From Erodium maritimum (lineage: Eukaryota > Streptophyta > Magnoliopsida > Geraniales > Geraniaceae): a stretch of DNA of 64,000 nucleotides. The DNA lies in assembly GCA_963921825.1 (NCBI GenBank), contig OY997592.1, positions 33,722,252-33,786,251 of the forward strand, given 5' to 3'. The notes under the pieces were generated by a model. That model did not search any database. It was not told the origin of the DNA and worked only from the letters and a program-made list of their open reading frames with translations. Position numbers and translations under genes: made by a program. Shown in pieces: positions 42,658-53,822 of this stretch. The stretch's first letter is position 1. Every line of letters begins with the position of its first letter.

Positions 42658-44401
42658 TTTTTTTATCAGCAAATTATTTTATAAAGATCCAAGTCTTTGA
42701 GAAAAAAGACAAGGACAAGGGCTCAGCCCTCAACCAACACATTGCAAACAAGGAGCACTCCAACCAGGGAGCCTCAAACTAAACCCCAAACACTGGGGAA
42801 ACAAAAATCCTTACCAAACAGACCGAGCATGCCTCATTGGCACCTCAAAAAAATCAGAACCAACCCCAACAGGTGAGTACAATACAGGCCTTACAAACCC
42901 TAATTGAGTAACTTTAAGTACAACTAAGAACTGAACAATAAATATGTCTAACTGGACATAACAGTGGTCTCTTACCAAAGTAGATATTCCAACCATAAAG
43001 AAAACAGTAGAAACTCAAAACCTACTAGAAGATCCTAATCACGGACAACATCAATGATCAACCCAAAACGGGGAGACGAATCTCACAACCTACTAGTAGA
43101 TCCAAACCACACGCAACGCCAATGATCAACCCAAAACGGGTAGACAAATCTCAAAACCTACTAGAAGATCCTTACCACCGCCAAAGCCAGTGATCAACCC
43201 AAAAAGAGGAGACGAATCTCAAAACCTACTAGAAGCTCCTAACCACGGCCAACACCAAATAACAGCCCAAAATGGGGAGACGAATCTCAAAACCTTCTAG
43301 AAGATCCAAACCACGACCAACACCAATGATCAACCCAAAACAAGGAGACGAATCTCAAAACCTACTAGAAGATCCGAGCAAAAGCCAACGCCAAAGCTCA
43401 GCCCGAAACGGGGAGACGATTCTCAAAGCCTACTAACAGATCCTAACCACGACCAAAAACAATGGTTAACCCAAAACGGGGAGACGAATCTCAAAATATA
43501 CTTGCAAAAACCTTCCTTGAAGAGAACAGAACGATTACCACCAAGGCCGGGTCTGGTCAGGGAAGGCATCTTCCGAAATGACCAGAAACAATACAATCTG
43601 AAGAGAGCCATAGAGGCAAAAATCCAGACAGTAAATAATCTTACAGCAACAGCAAAACCCCCACGGCTCCGTGTGTAGCAAAAGGGCAGCCACACACGCT
43701 AGAAACCAAACCCATAACCAGAAAATGGGAGGTCGGATTCCTGCAGAAATTTCGGATCTTTCTCTGGTCATGGTCGTAGAGAAGTAAGCTTCGGCCGACC
43801 AGTAGAAGACCCCATCGGCGAACAAGGCCACAAACCCAAAACGATCCAAAACACGCCGACGCAGCTTCAACCAGAAAAGTCCAACCTTGAGAAGAACTCC
43901 AAGCCCCATAGCAAAGAAGGAGAGAAGAGAACCCAATCCGGAGGAGGTCCCGCGACGCCGGCGTAGACGAACAACAACTGTCAGCTTCAGAAACAGAGGG
44001 GCCAAGTCTGGCGGCGGGTGGAGGCAGGAAACGAAGAAGAGAACCCCTCAGATCTGCCGTCGAGAACCATCGAGAGCCGAGGCCAGAGCGAACAGGGGGC
44101 GCCGGAGAAAGAACCAGTCGGCGTCGGAGAGCCGAAAGCGCCGGAGTAAGAAACTTCCCAGCAACGGTGTGCCGAACAGATCGGCGGCGGAGGAGGCTTA
44201 AAAACAGGGTACGAAGCACAGGGGAGGTCGAAAACAAGGAACAGAAGAAGAGGGTTAGGATCTAAGGGTCCTCGTCGACAACAGCTACAGCCATGGCGGC
44301 TGTGGCCGTCACCAGCGAGGGAGAAGGGGCGGCGGGCGGATAGGCTTAAGGGTGGAAGCTGTTTTCAAGTCAGAGGAGTTTTAGGGTTTAAAGATGTGTT
44401 C
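42658..44401 (-). mobile_element. Non-autonomous non-LTR retroposon upstream of the ACC synthase gene
   Basis: The 15 bp duplication CTGGCATCCCGTGTT lies at 42643-42657 and 44402-44416. On the minus strand the element ends TTTGCTGATAAAAAAAA (poly(A) at the 42658 end) and starts at 44401. It has a GC-rich 5' part (43640-44400) with a 198-codon minus-strand frame (43641-44237) that I do not recognise, and a tandem repeat region. No RT is present, so it was mobilised in trans. The 3' terminus TTGCTGATAAAA is shared with the element at 47025-48290. Confidence 0.85.
43015..43490 (-). repeat. Tandem repeat of about 66 bp, 7 units
   Basis: Units begin CTCAAAACCTACTAGAAGAT (near 43015, 43081, 43150, 43216, 43284, 43349, 43414) and contain GATCAACCCAAAACGGGGAG. 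They lie inside the retroposon. Confidence 0.88.
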
Positions 44402-44459
44402 CTGGCATCCCGTGTTAGCGGAACTCGGAACGTGCGTCTCGGTTCGCATGGTTGATCGG

Positions 44460-44465
44460 CACGTG
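44460..44465 (+). promoter_or_regulatory. G-box (CACGTG) upstream of the ACC synthase gene
   Basis: CACGTGTC lies about 345 bp upstream of the TATA box, between the retroposon insertion and the gene. G-box elements bind bZIP and bHLH factors; a role here is inferred only from position. Confidence 0.4.
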
Positions 44466-44804
44466 TCTTTTTTAAAAAAATACATAAAATCATATTTAAC
44501 TAAATATGATTGGTCCACTCACAATACGGGACCAGATCTGGGACTTACCACTGTGCAACACAGTTTATTTTGGGGCCTGCATTTCACTATTTTGCACAGT
44601 CAGTATACGGGAACCTAATCCGAACCCTTACGTTGTACATGCTCTTAGTAGGAAGCGCGTCTAATTATCACGAGCGTGAGATTTACGTGTGCATTTTCAT
44701 TCAAAAAAAAAGACTAAAATTACAAGAAGGAAACACTGTGTCCAAGTTGTGAGAAAGTGTGTGTGAGAGTTGATGTGGCATTCCCAAGGCATTTGAGTGT
44801 TGGG

Positions 44805-44812
44805 TATAAATA
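44805..44812 (+). promoter_or_regulatory. TATA box of the ACC synthase gene
   Basis: TATAAATA lies 73 bp before the start codon. Transcription would start near 44835-44840, giving a leader of about 45-50 bases with no upstream ATG. Confidence 0.85.
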
Positions 44813-44884
44813 CATAAGATCGACAAGAGAACTCTTCACTCCAAAACTGACCAAGTTAAATTTGTATAGGAAATAGAAAATAGC

Positions 44885-46388
44885 ATGAAGAAGTTGTCGA
44901 AGAAAGCTAGGTGCAAGACACACGGACAAGAGTCGTCGTACTTCTTAGGTTGGGAGGAGTACGAGAAGAACCCATACGATAATGTGGAGAACCCGAGTGG
45001 GATGATCCAAATGGGTGTGGCCGAGAACCAGGTGTCCTTGGATCTTGTGGAGTCCTGGGTACGTGCCAACCCTGATGCAGCCGCTTTTGTGAACAACTGT
45101 GGTCAGTCCGTGTTTAGAGAGCTTGCTCTCTTCCAAGACTATTACGGTCTTCCTGCCTTGAAGAAGGCATTGGCGGACTTGATGTCACAAATCAGAGGAA
45201 ACAAAGTCGCCTTTGACCCTAACAACTTGGTCCTCACCGCCGGTGCCACCTCAGCCAACGAAGCTCTCATCTTCTGCTTGGCCAATCCCGGCGACGCCTT
45301 CCTCCTCCCCACGCCATACTATCCAGGGTACGAACGTACCTACAGCTACATGTGCATGAAAATTTATTAGAGTTAGAATATAACTATAATTCAATTTAAC
45401 TATAAGTTAGAGCTTTTAACTGAGTCGGTGTGATTCCTTATGGACCCCACTCTCCTTGACTAAGTAATTATATGCTTTTAACAGATTTGACAGAGATCTT
45501 AGGTGGCGTACTGGAGTTGAGATCGTACCAGTTGAGTGCACAAGTGCAAATGGGTTCCGAATCACCGAATCAGCCCTTGAGGACGCATACAAACAAGCCC
45601 AAAAGCAAAACCTGAAAGTGAAGGGCGTGCTGGTGACAAACCCATCCAACCCATTGGGCACCACCATGACTAGAAAAGAAGTGAAGTTGCTACTCTCCTT
45701 CATTGACTCCAAATCCATCCATCTCATCAGCGATGAGATCTATTCAGGAACCGTCTTTGACTCTCCAAGCTTCGTGAGCGTCATGGAGCTGGGAGACACA
45801 AACACACACCTCCGGAACCGAGTCCACCTTGTCTACAGCCTCTCCAAAGACCTCGGTCTCCCGGGTTTCCGAGTCGGCGCCATTTACTCCAACGACGACA
45901 CGGTGCTCTCCGCCGCCACAAAAATGTCGAGCTTCGGCCTCGTCTCCTCTCAAACCCAGTACCTCTTATCAGCGCTCCTCTCGGACAACGACTTCACAAC
46001 CTTGTACCTTGGCGAGAACCAAAACAGGCTCAAGCTCCGGCAGAAGAAGCTGGTTTCAGGTCTCAACAAGATAGGAATCAGCTGCCTCGACGGGTTGTTT
46101 TGCTGGGTTGACATGAGGCATCTACTGAGCTCCAACACTTTTGAGGCGGAGATGGAGCTCTGGACCGACATTGTTCATCAAGTGCGCCTAAATATCTCAC
46201 CCGGCTCTTCCTGCCACTGCGCCGAGCCAGGATGGTTCAGGCTCTGCTTCGCCAACATGTCCCAAGATACTCTGCAACTGGCCATTCTCAGGCTCACCAA
46301 CTTTGTTAACCATTCGAGGACCAAGTCTCTCACTAACTGGGTTTTCCGGCTGTCCTTGCAAGACTGCCGCCTGCCGGAGGAAAGATAA
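44885..46388 (+). CDS. ACS: 1-aminocyclopropane-1-carboxylate synthase, type-2 (two exons)
   Basis: PLP-dependent cytosolic enzyme converting S-adenosylmethionine to ACC, the committed step of ethylene synthesis. The exons 44885-45327 and 45485-46388 join in frame (GG|A codon, GT-AG intron of 157 bp) to give 448 residues, slightly shorter than the usual 460-490. Visible motifs are IQMGVAENQ (41-49, substrate-contacting Glu), FQDYYGLP (83-90), GATSANEAL (120-128), the exon-spanning [16 protein letters not shown] (143-158), NPSNPLGT (200-207), SDEIYSG (230-236) and the PLP-lysine box [14 protein letters not shown] with Lys269. [11 protein letters not shown] holds the carboxylate-binding Arg. 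The last 17 residues, [17 protein letters not shown], match the ETO1-target (TOE) tail of type-2 enzymes, implying control by proteasomal turnover. The first ATG after the TATA box was chosen. All key residues are present; it looks functional. Only the intron after PYYPG is kept. Confidence 0.96.
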
Positions 46389-47010
46389 CCTTTCAACACT
46401 TGTTTTTTCTTCTCTCTACAAGAGGAGCTCTCCACTCATTATTTTGTTCTTAGTTTGCTTACTTGCATTTTTCCTTGCAAAGGTTTTCAGAGAATGCCCT
46501 CGGTTGGTGAATATCAGCACTGCCATTAGCATCGAGTATTCTACTTCATTTATATCTTCACTAGGCTTGCTAAGTTGTTATAGATTGCATGGTTAAATAA
46601 TAAATTATAATTAATAGTTTAAAAAAACAAATTATAATTAACACGTTTGTAATGAAATAGACGATGAATTAGACCAACCACTCCATAGTTTCAACTTGGA
46701 CTGTCCAACGAGTTAATAACATTTTGAAAACCTTGTTGATCCTGAATTGCGACAAAGGTTATTATTAGAGCATAAATAATGTATTATATCGTGGACTTAT
46801 CACATGTATTAGTACATACCTAAAATAAAAAGTCAATGTTACAATGTGATTGTGGAAACCTGTTTGCAAGTTGACATGCAATTGTCTTTGATCTGCATTG
46901 TATATAGAGTAAGATTTAATCCCAAATAATTTTTCTTAATAATGTACAAATTTGAAAATTTCATACCTTTGTGTTAGGTTCAGCATGTCAAATATTTGTT
47001 GTTGTTAAAA
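46389..47010 (+). other. 3' flank of the ACC synthase gene
   Basis: AT-rich, with a poly(A) signal candidate AATAAA at 46599-46604, 211 bp after the stop codon. No further gene seen. Confidence 0.6.
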
Positions 47011-47024
47011 CCTCTTGGTAAAAA

Positions 47025-48290
47025 TCTATTCTTAGGTTTCTAGAGAGAGAGTGTGTGACCTCTGTCTAGAAACCAGACGCCGTTTCTTCCAAACAGCCAC
47101 GCAGTAGTCGCGCCTCCTCCACCGCCGGTGACTTCCTTCCTTCGAGGTCATTGGCAGTACCCTCTTCTCCCTTTCTTCTTCTTCGCCCCTCCTTACCGAC
47201 CTTGGCCTTTTTCCCTCTTCCCTCTCTCTGGTTTGGCCGGTCTCAGATCTGGCCTAACCTTCCTCCCTTTTTCGAGAAGCCTCAGATCTACCGTGGGAGC
47301 TCCTTTCCATGCAGATTGGAGCGGATCTAGGCTTCCCTCGCCCCTTTTCCCCTCTTCCTCTCCGCTCTGACCCCCTTTGGCCGCCTCCGGTTACCCGTCG
47401 TCATAGCCTCCGACGCCAACAGAGCCAAGTCTCCTCAGTTCCGGCCGAGTCTCCTCAGTTCCGGAGTGGGACGAGCTTCTTCGGCCTCCTCGTCGAAGAT
47501 CCTCGCGGTTTTTGTCTTGGCCGGCCCTCTGTTCGTGTGCTCTGAAGCCCCTTGTCGCGGTGTCGCCGTTGGACCTGGATTCTCACAGATCCGTTCCCGT
47601 TCCTCGGTGCTCCTTCCTTCGCCTGCAGTTCCTGCTTCTTAGTTCGCACGGTTCGTGTGTGGATGTGGAGACTAGATCTACAGCCTCCATCCCAAGTCTG
47701 CATGTGGTAGAAATACCGGCTTCTTTCCAGTTGGCGATACTCGGTGCTGGCCGGTTCGTTTGGAGAGGAGCGTGCGTCTCAGGGCTACGACTCTGGGCTT
47801 CGAGATGGCAGATCTAAAGGTATTCTCTTCTCCCTTTTTGGTTGGGTTTCTTCCTCCTGGTCCTTTCTAGGGTTTTTCCAGATTTGGGTCAGTCTCAGCC
47901 GATGCGGTGTTGGCCGCCGACAATACTGAGATGGGAGTTTTATCCCGGTGAGGTTAGGGTTTTGGGGTTGCATTGGGTTAGGTTTTGGTAGTCGGAAGGT
48001 CTCTTTGTGTGCGTTAATGTTAGGCAAATCTGGGTATTTAGACATTTTTTTTCAAAATTGTGCTTCATGGTTGTAAGATTAGGGTTTATAGACCTCTTTC
48101 TGGTTTTTATCTTCTGGCTGCCTCATAGCCTTGGTTGTTTCCTTGTGTGGTAGCTTCCTTGTGGTTGTATTCTGGTTGTGTTGTTGCTGTTTCTTGAGGT
48201 TCCGGGTTAAGGAACGCTCTTTGTTGTATTCACCCCACTTCGATTCTAAGAATCGGTTTTATTATATTTGCTTTGCTGATAAAAAAAACT
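47025..48290 (+). mobile_element. Non-autonomous non-LTR retroposon
   Basis: GC-rich pyrimidine-loaded 5' part (47060-47820), then T-rich 3' sequence ending TTGCTGATAAAAAAAA (to 48289). Likely imperfect target-site duplications are CTCTTGGTAAAAAT (about 47012-47025) and CTCATGGTAAACAAT (about 48289-48303). Its 3' terminus matches the element at 42658-44401. The ORFs (47128-47817) overlap in several frames and are not recognised. It splits the flank of the Helitron helicase remnant. Confidence 0.65.
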
Positions 48291-48292
48291 CA

Positions 48293-48926
48293 TGGTAAAC
48301 AATATTTGTGATCAGTTTTTTGTCTTCAAATTCTTCATCAGCATTGACAATTACCAAGCATTCTGGTGAAGTCACTCTAGAAACAGCCACATATAAATGT
48401 CCATGGGTAAACACCTATATAACAATAAATGTGTTAGGAGAAGGCATAAACAAGTAGGAAAGTAGTCTCATTTTGTACCTGTTTTGGTAAGTACAATCCA
48501 ACAGCATTGAGAGATTGACCTTGACTTTTTTAATAGTCATTGCGTAACAGGGTACTACGGGTAGCTGTCTTCGCTTGAGTTTGAAAGGCCATTTGTTATC
48601 ATTTGGAGACATTACAATTCGTGGAATTGTAACAGTTTTTCCTTGATGATTTCCTGTTAAGATATCACCACGTATCGACAACTTACCAAGTAATGTTATG
48701 ACAATCCTTGTACCATTGCATAATCCTTCTGTTTGATTGAGGTTCCGAAGTACCATGACCGGGCTACCAATCTTTAGATGAAGTTGATGAGGTGGTATGT
48801 TTGGAAAGTTGAGACTATTTAATAATTCAGTTGGATACAAAAGGTCTTCTTCTGCATCCCTTGCACTCCCCTTGAATACTGTGTCAGCACTTAAATACGT
48901 TGTTCCTTGCCCCATAATTTTTTCTA
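48293..48926 (-). pseudogene. Helitron PIF1-like helicase, C-terminal remnant
   Basis: The minus strand encodes TYLSADTVF, PTELLNSLNFPNIPPHQLHL, KIGSPVMVLRNLNQTEGLCN, GTRIVITLLGKL, IPRIVMSPNDNKWPFKLKRR and YAMTIKKVKVNLSML, the C-terminal half of Helitron helicases (functional copies have YAMTINKSQGQS). A GT-AG interval at about 48415-48478 fits an intron: VFTHGHLYVAVSRVTSPECL follows, with the conserved helicase motif VA(V/L)SR. The 5' part is cut at 48926 by a MULE-type end. Rep and Walker regions are absent, so it is dead. Confidence 0.85.
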
Positions 48927-49440
48927 GGGAAAATTTCACTTTAATACCCTGCAAAACATTTAATTTCACTTTGATACCCTGGCATAAATTTTTTGCACTT
49001 TCATACCTAAACCAAACATTTAATTTCACTTTAGTACCAAACCGTTAACTTTCTGTTAGTTTGGATGGAAAAAGTTAAAAAGACCATAATACCCTTAACT
49101 ATTACTCAAATTTTCAAACTCATGCCATTGGTTCAGAATTTGAAAATAAGTGAAATGACAATAATACCCTTCATTGTTAGGGTGTTAAAATGAAAATTTC
49201 ACTATTTTTAAAATAAAATCAGTTTTTTTAAAAAAAAAATAGTTTTTATTTACGAAAATCATTTTTATTTTTCGAAAACTCAGTTTATTTTTTATAAATT
49301 CTGTTTTTATTTTAAAAAATTCTGTTTTATTTTTGTAAATTCAGTTTTTATTTATAAAAATTATGTTTATTTTCAAAAATTCAGATTTTAATTTAAAAAA
49401 TACCTAAAAATTATATTTTATTTTTTAAAATACATTAAAT
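48927..49440. mobile_element. Mutator-type element end, related to the 38.9 kb Pack-MULE
   Basis: It begins GGGAAAATTTCACTTTAATA and runs parallel to the left arm of 38910-40981, including CATTGGTTCAGAA and GTGTTAAAATGAAAA blocks, then AT-rich sequence. The right terminus is not found; another MITE-like end (AAGGGTTAACTCC) starts near 49457, so this copy is truncated or nested. Confidence 0.65.
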
Positions 49441-49456
49441 CAGTTTTTTATTTAAG

Positions 49457-49924
49457 GGTTAACTCCATGTACTAACGTTGTACTAAGGTCAACTGTCAAA
49501 TCTGCGCCCAAACTTTGAAAAATTGTCAAATAGTACCAGATTTCAAAACTTAATTACCAAAAACAATTAAATACTGTTAAACCTGACTGTTTCCGTGAAC
49601 AGTGACTCACGTGCTTCTCACGTGAGTCATTTTGTATGTGTGAAATCACAAGATTGCCCTTTCATTTTCTTCTCTCTTGAAGCCTCAATTTGACTGTCTC
49701 ACGTGTTTCTTCTCTCTTGTTAGTTTCAAATACCATTTTAGAGGGAATCAGAAGCGATTGGAAGTTTTGAATCGATGGTTTATCTCAATCTAAGAAGCGT
49801 GGTAGAGATTGCAAACATAAATAGCTCGAGAATAGAGTTTATGGCCCAAAGGATCATGTGATTGGAAGTTTTGTTCGGTGTGGATTTTCAGTTCATGAAG
49901 TTGTTTGGGAATCCTCATATTCTA
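49457..49924. other. MITE-like sequence and spacer, no gene seen
   Basis: Starts GGGTTAACTCCATGTACTAA. No matching opposite end was recognised. Confidence 0.4.
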
Positions 49925-50240
49925 GAGTTTATGAGCTGAAAATACACAGATTAAAGTGTTCCTGGGCTAAAAATCCCCAAATTGTAGGGTTCATGAGAAA
50001 ACAATCTCCAAATTGTAGGGTTCTTGAGAAAACAATCCCCAAATTCTAGGGTTTGTTTAAAAATCCCCAATTTCTAGGGTTTACTGGCTGAAAATCCCCA
50101 AATTATAGGGTTTGTTTAAGAATCCCCAATGATAGGGTTTATGAGCTAAAAATCTCCAAATGATAGAGTTTATGAGCTGAAAATCTCCAAATGATAGGGT
50201 TTGTTTTAAATATCCAAATTCTAGGGTTCTTGAGCTAAAA
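49925..50240 (+). repeat. Degenerate minisatellite of about 27-32 bp, roughly 11 units
   Basis: Repeating theme AATCCCCAAATTCTAGGGTT followed by a variable TTATGAGCTGAA or TGTTTAA linker. The telomere-like GGGTTT core is within each unit, but this is not a (TTTAGGG)n array. Confidence 0.8.
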
Positions 50241-50574
50241 AAAAACAAATTCAGAATATGAAAGTGATAATCTTTTGTTTGGGGATGGTGAATTGTGCAA
50301 GGATGGTGAATGAAGCAACTTATTTAGAAGATGCTCTCAAAGACGCACAACGAAAGAATGAGGCTCTTCAAAACGAAAGAATGAAGCATATATCTATTTA
50401 GTTCATGTTGTGTGAATTGTGAAAGAATGGTGAATGCAGTTTTATGTGTTGGTATGTAAAGAAAATTAGCAGATCATTAGTACATATGAAGATTACTGTT
50501 ACATAAATGACAGTAACTAAATAGATACGGAATGAATGTATGTTATAAATTGCAATATGGTTATGTTGAGTGAG

Positions 50575-50668
50575 TTCCTAGAAACAATTCCAAGATCTCA
50601 GAAATATTTCAAGATCTCAGAAATATGTCAAGATCTCAGAAATAGTTCAAGATCTCAGAATAATTCAA
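50575..50668 (+). repeat. Tandem TTCAAGATCTCAGAAATA repeat, left part
   Basis: 18-20 bp units. The array continues at 53730-53822 on the far side of solo LTR E. Confidence 0.9.
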
Positions 50669-53600
50669 TGTAAGAACCGCTCCCGGTCGAACCGGTGACT
50701 TTTAAGACAAGTTTGACTTTCTGCCGGAAAAGTCAACCAATGACTCAGAAGGTCATTCGGGGCTTTTCCGGGGCCCAAAATGCTTAGTCGTCATCACGGT
50801 TGGCTTAATTGGGCCGTTTCCTTTCGTTTGAGTATAATATTGGGGAAAGTAAACTGTGGTCAAATTTGGACTTTTTATCGACTAAGACCTAGTTAATTAT
50901 TGTGCTGAATTTAATTTGGATATTTGTGGTCCCTACTTGGACACTTGTCCATAAAGCATTAGAGGAGAGGAAATGAGTGGTCATGGACCATTATACCCTC
51001 CTAAGGACCTTTAAAGGGAAAAACATCAAGAGGGGCTTTTAGTCTTTAACCAAATCTAGGTCTTATTTGGAATTGGAAGACCAAATTCAGCCCATATTTG
51101 TTGGTGTAGCCGAAATTTAGAGAGAGAAAGGGAGAGGAGGAAGAACAAGGTGTCTTGAAGAAGAAGAAGAAGAAAGGGAAAAGGGAGCTCCTTGCTCCAA
51201 GTTGTTCATCAATTCTTCTCCAAAACCCTCCCACCTTCATCTTCTCATCTTCCTAGAGGTATGTGTATCCTCAACTTTCCATTCCAAGCACTTTCATCTG
51301 TTGGGTTTTGGCTTGGGTTTACTAGAAGTTGTTGAGTTTGTTTGGATTGGTGTTAGATGATGTTGCTAAGAAGCTTTGGTGGGTTTTTGATGGAAAACCT
51401 TGGGTTTCATGGAATTTTTGATTTGATTTTGATTTGGAGAATCCTAGGAAACTTGTTTATTTGTTGATTCCTACCATGGGTAAAGGAGTTTTGGAGGTAT
51501 TTAACTGTTTTGGGAGTTGGAGATGGTCGAAAATGGAGTTTGGTTGTGGATTTTCGGGAAAAAGGAGCTGGAGGTTGAAGAAGGGCGAAACTGCCCTGGG
51601 TCGCCACGGATCCGTGACGGAAACCGCAACGGGCGACGTCACGGCTCCGTGAGGGAGTCCGTGACGGAACGTGTCACGGTTCCGTGACGTCATCCGTGAT
51701 GGGTGGTGTCACGACTCCGTGACCTCTTCCGTGGCAGACCAGTTTTGGGTCCTTTTGGGGTGTATTTTCATCTTTTTCGATCTTTGTTGTGAGCTGGTTC
51801 CTTGGGGTAGTTTTGAGTCTTTATTTGCTTCTTAGTTAGATCTTGATTGGATTTTTCTTGTGTTCCAAAGACCTTGGTTTCGATCTTGAGGATCGAAGAC
51901 CTTTTCGGTACCCGTGTGAAGAACGGAGGAGAGGTTAAGCAAGCGTTACAGCAGAGATTTGTTAGAGGAAGACCACAAGGTAGGGAAAGTCTTAATTTCT
52001 TATTTAACGCTTAGTATGCCTATTAGGTTAATAAGATTGGAAAGGTCCTAGAATTGCATATAGGATGCGAATAACTAGAATAATCGTATTTCAATTACTA
52101 ATAAATGGATGTGTCTAGTATGCATGCTTGGGATGAGAATAACTAGTGTAACTCGCTTTCAATACTTGGGACTTGTTTTACTGGTAGAGAGGCTCTAATG
52201 AGCCCTCGGATTAGTTGTTGTGTTAGGATCACATGCTTGTTTGCCTAGTTAAGGAAAAGGTAAGAGTCTAATGAAACTAGTAAAATCACATGATTGAATG
52301 CTCGGTTGAATGTTTATTTGATTGAGCGATTGAATGTCTACTTGATTGGTTGAGTGATTGCGTGTTAAATTATTTGCTTGATTGAACGGATGATCGAGTA
52401 TGACTGGTTGTGCCAAATGGTACAATCAGGTGATCGATGTACCGATGGTTCGTGGCAGGTAAGTATACAGTAAGTGTGAAGTGCTAATGGTTGGTTGTGT
52501 TGTGATTCGATGAGTGTTGATTGATGGATAAATTATTAATGTGCTTCTCTTATTCTTATTCCTGAAATGTTTGATTGTTCGGTTCGGTACTACACCGGGG
52601 GGGAGGGGGGGGGGGTGGGGGGTAATCCGGTGGTGTTGCGGTGGTTTGAGTTTGACAGATTCTTCGTAGTAATGGTTGAGTATTGGCTTGTCGGGTATGG
52701 TAACCCCACCTTTGAGGAGTCCGGTGTGGGGATGGTTTACGGAAATGATTAATGGTGATTGAGTATGGTACCCACACCGTTGAGGAGTCCGGTGTGGGAA
52801 TGGTTTACGGGAATGATTGGAGCCGGAGGGCATTGGTTATTGGACCCTAAGGGGCATTGATTCTTGGAGCCTGAGGGTATTGGTTATTGGAGATGGACTT
52901 CTCGGGACAGTTGGTTGGATTACTCTGTAAGAAATGGTTACTGTGGCTTCACCCAAGTGTATGCGTCCTACGGGAGCACTACCTTGGTTCCCTATGACAT
53001 ATGGTCCTTTGGAGGAATTTCCGAGAATTCCGATGATAAGTGCCCATTTGGGATTGTTTCTGGTGCCCCGACGCATGTGCCTCCTCTGGACCGAGGGAAA
53101 ATCTGATATGATATGGATACTCTAGGGGATCGGAATTATGGGAACCGATGTGATCCCAGAATCTATCCATGGATCGGAGGCTTGAGAAAGCAAGTGGTTG
53201 GCGTGATATCAATTACTCCCATTTTAATCGTTACGATACGTTATAATATCTCTATGGAACCTTTCAAGTTAATGTTATCTTTAAGAGCACGGTGCTTATC
53301 TTGTTCTATCCTGTTTATTTAATATTTCATTGTTAATCGTACTATATAGTTATTTGAGTTATCTGTTTAAGCAGTACAGTATTGATCTAAGGGTTGAGTT
53401 GTTAAGATTTTTCCTACTGAGCGTAAGCTCACCCCCTTTGGTTTCTTACTGTTTTACAAGCGTATCTGATGCCTAGTGAGTTCGAGGCTCGGGAGCTTTT
53501 GGGCGTCTTGGGGTTCATTTTAGAGTTATGTTGGTCGTGTGTACTAAACATCATCTATCTTACTCTTTTGTTGAGCTGGGACTCATTGTAGATTTTGAAC

Positions 53601-53729
53601 TTTTACTGGGGTCGATTTGAGAAAGTTTATCTTGTTATTTTAAAGGTTTATGTCAGTTATTTATTGTTTTTCTACTTTTAATTCTGGTCACGTCTCGAGT
53701 CCGTTCGAAACCGGATTTGGGGCGTGACA
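50669..53729 (+). mobile_element. Family-L-related solo LTR, copy E (3061 bp)
   Basis: It starts TGTAAGAACC, ends GGGGCGTGACA and is flanked by the perfect 5 bp duplication TTCAA (50664-50668, 53730-53734). The ends match copies A-D but the middle is largely different. It has TCACGG/CCGTGA-type inverted repeats (51601-51735), a G-rich run (52597-52622), a two-unit GTTGAGGAGTCCGGTGTGGG repeat (52690-52816) and a shortened hairpin TGAGCGTAAGCTCA (53418-53431). It is a diverged subfamily with no coding region. It inserted into the TTCAAGATCTC tandem array. Confidence 0.93.
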
Positions 53730-53822
53730 TTCAAGATCTCAGATATTTCAAGATCTCAGAATATTTCAAGATCTCAGAAATATTTCAAGTTCTCATAAAT
53801 ATTTCAAGATCTCAAAAATTGT
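53730..53822 (+). repeat. Tandem TTCAAGATCTCAGAAATA repeat, right part
   Basis: Continuation of 50575-50668; the two halves were one array before LTR E inserted. Confidence 0.9.

Noticed and set aside
42237-42782. 181-residue ORF crossing 42658
   Set aside because: It runs from spacer into the retroposon across the target-site duplication, so the frame is accidental.
43641-44237. 198-residue minus-strand ORF as a host protein upstream of ACC synthase
   Set aside because: It lies inside the TSD-flanked retroposon and has no recognisable motif; GC-rich sequence keeps the frame open.
47128-47817. Several overlapping ORFs of 60-100 residues
   Set aside because: GC/CT-rich retroposon leader; frames open on both strands with no domain.
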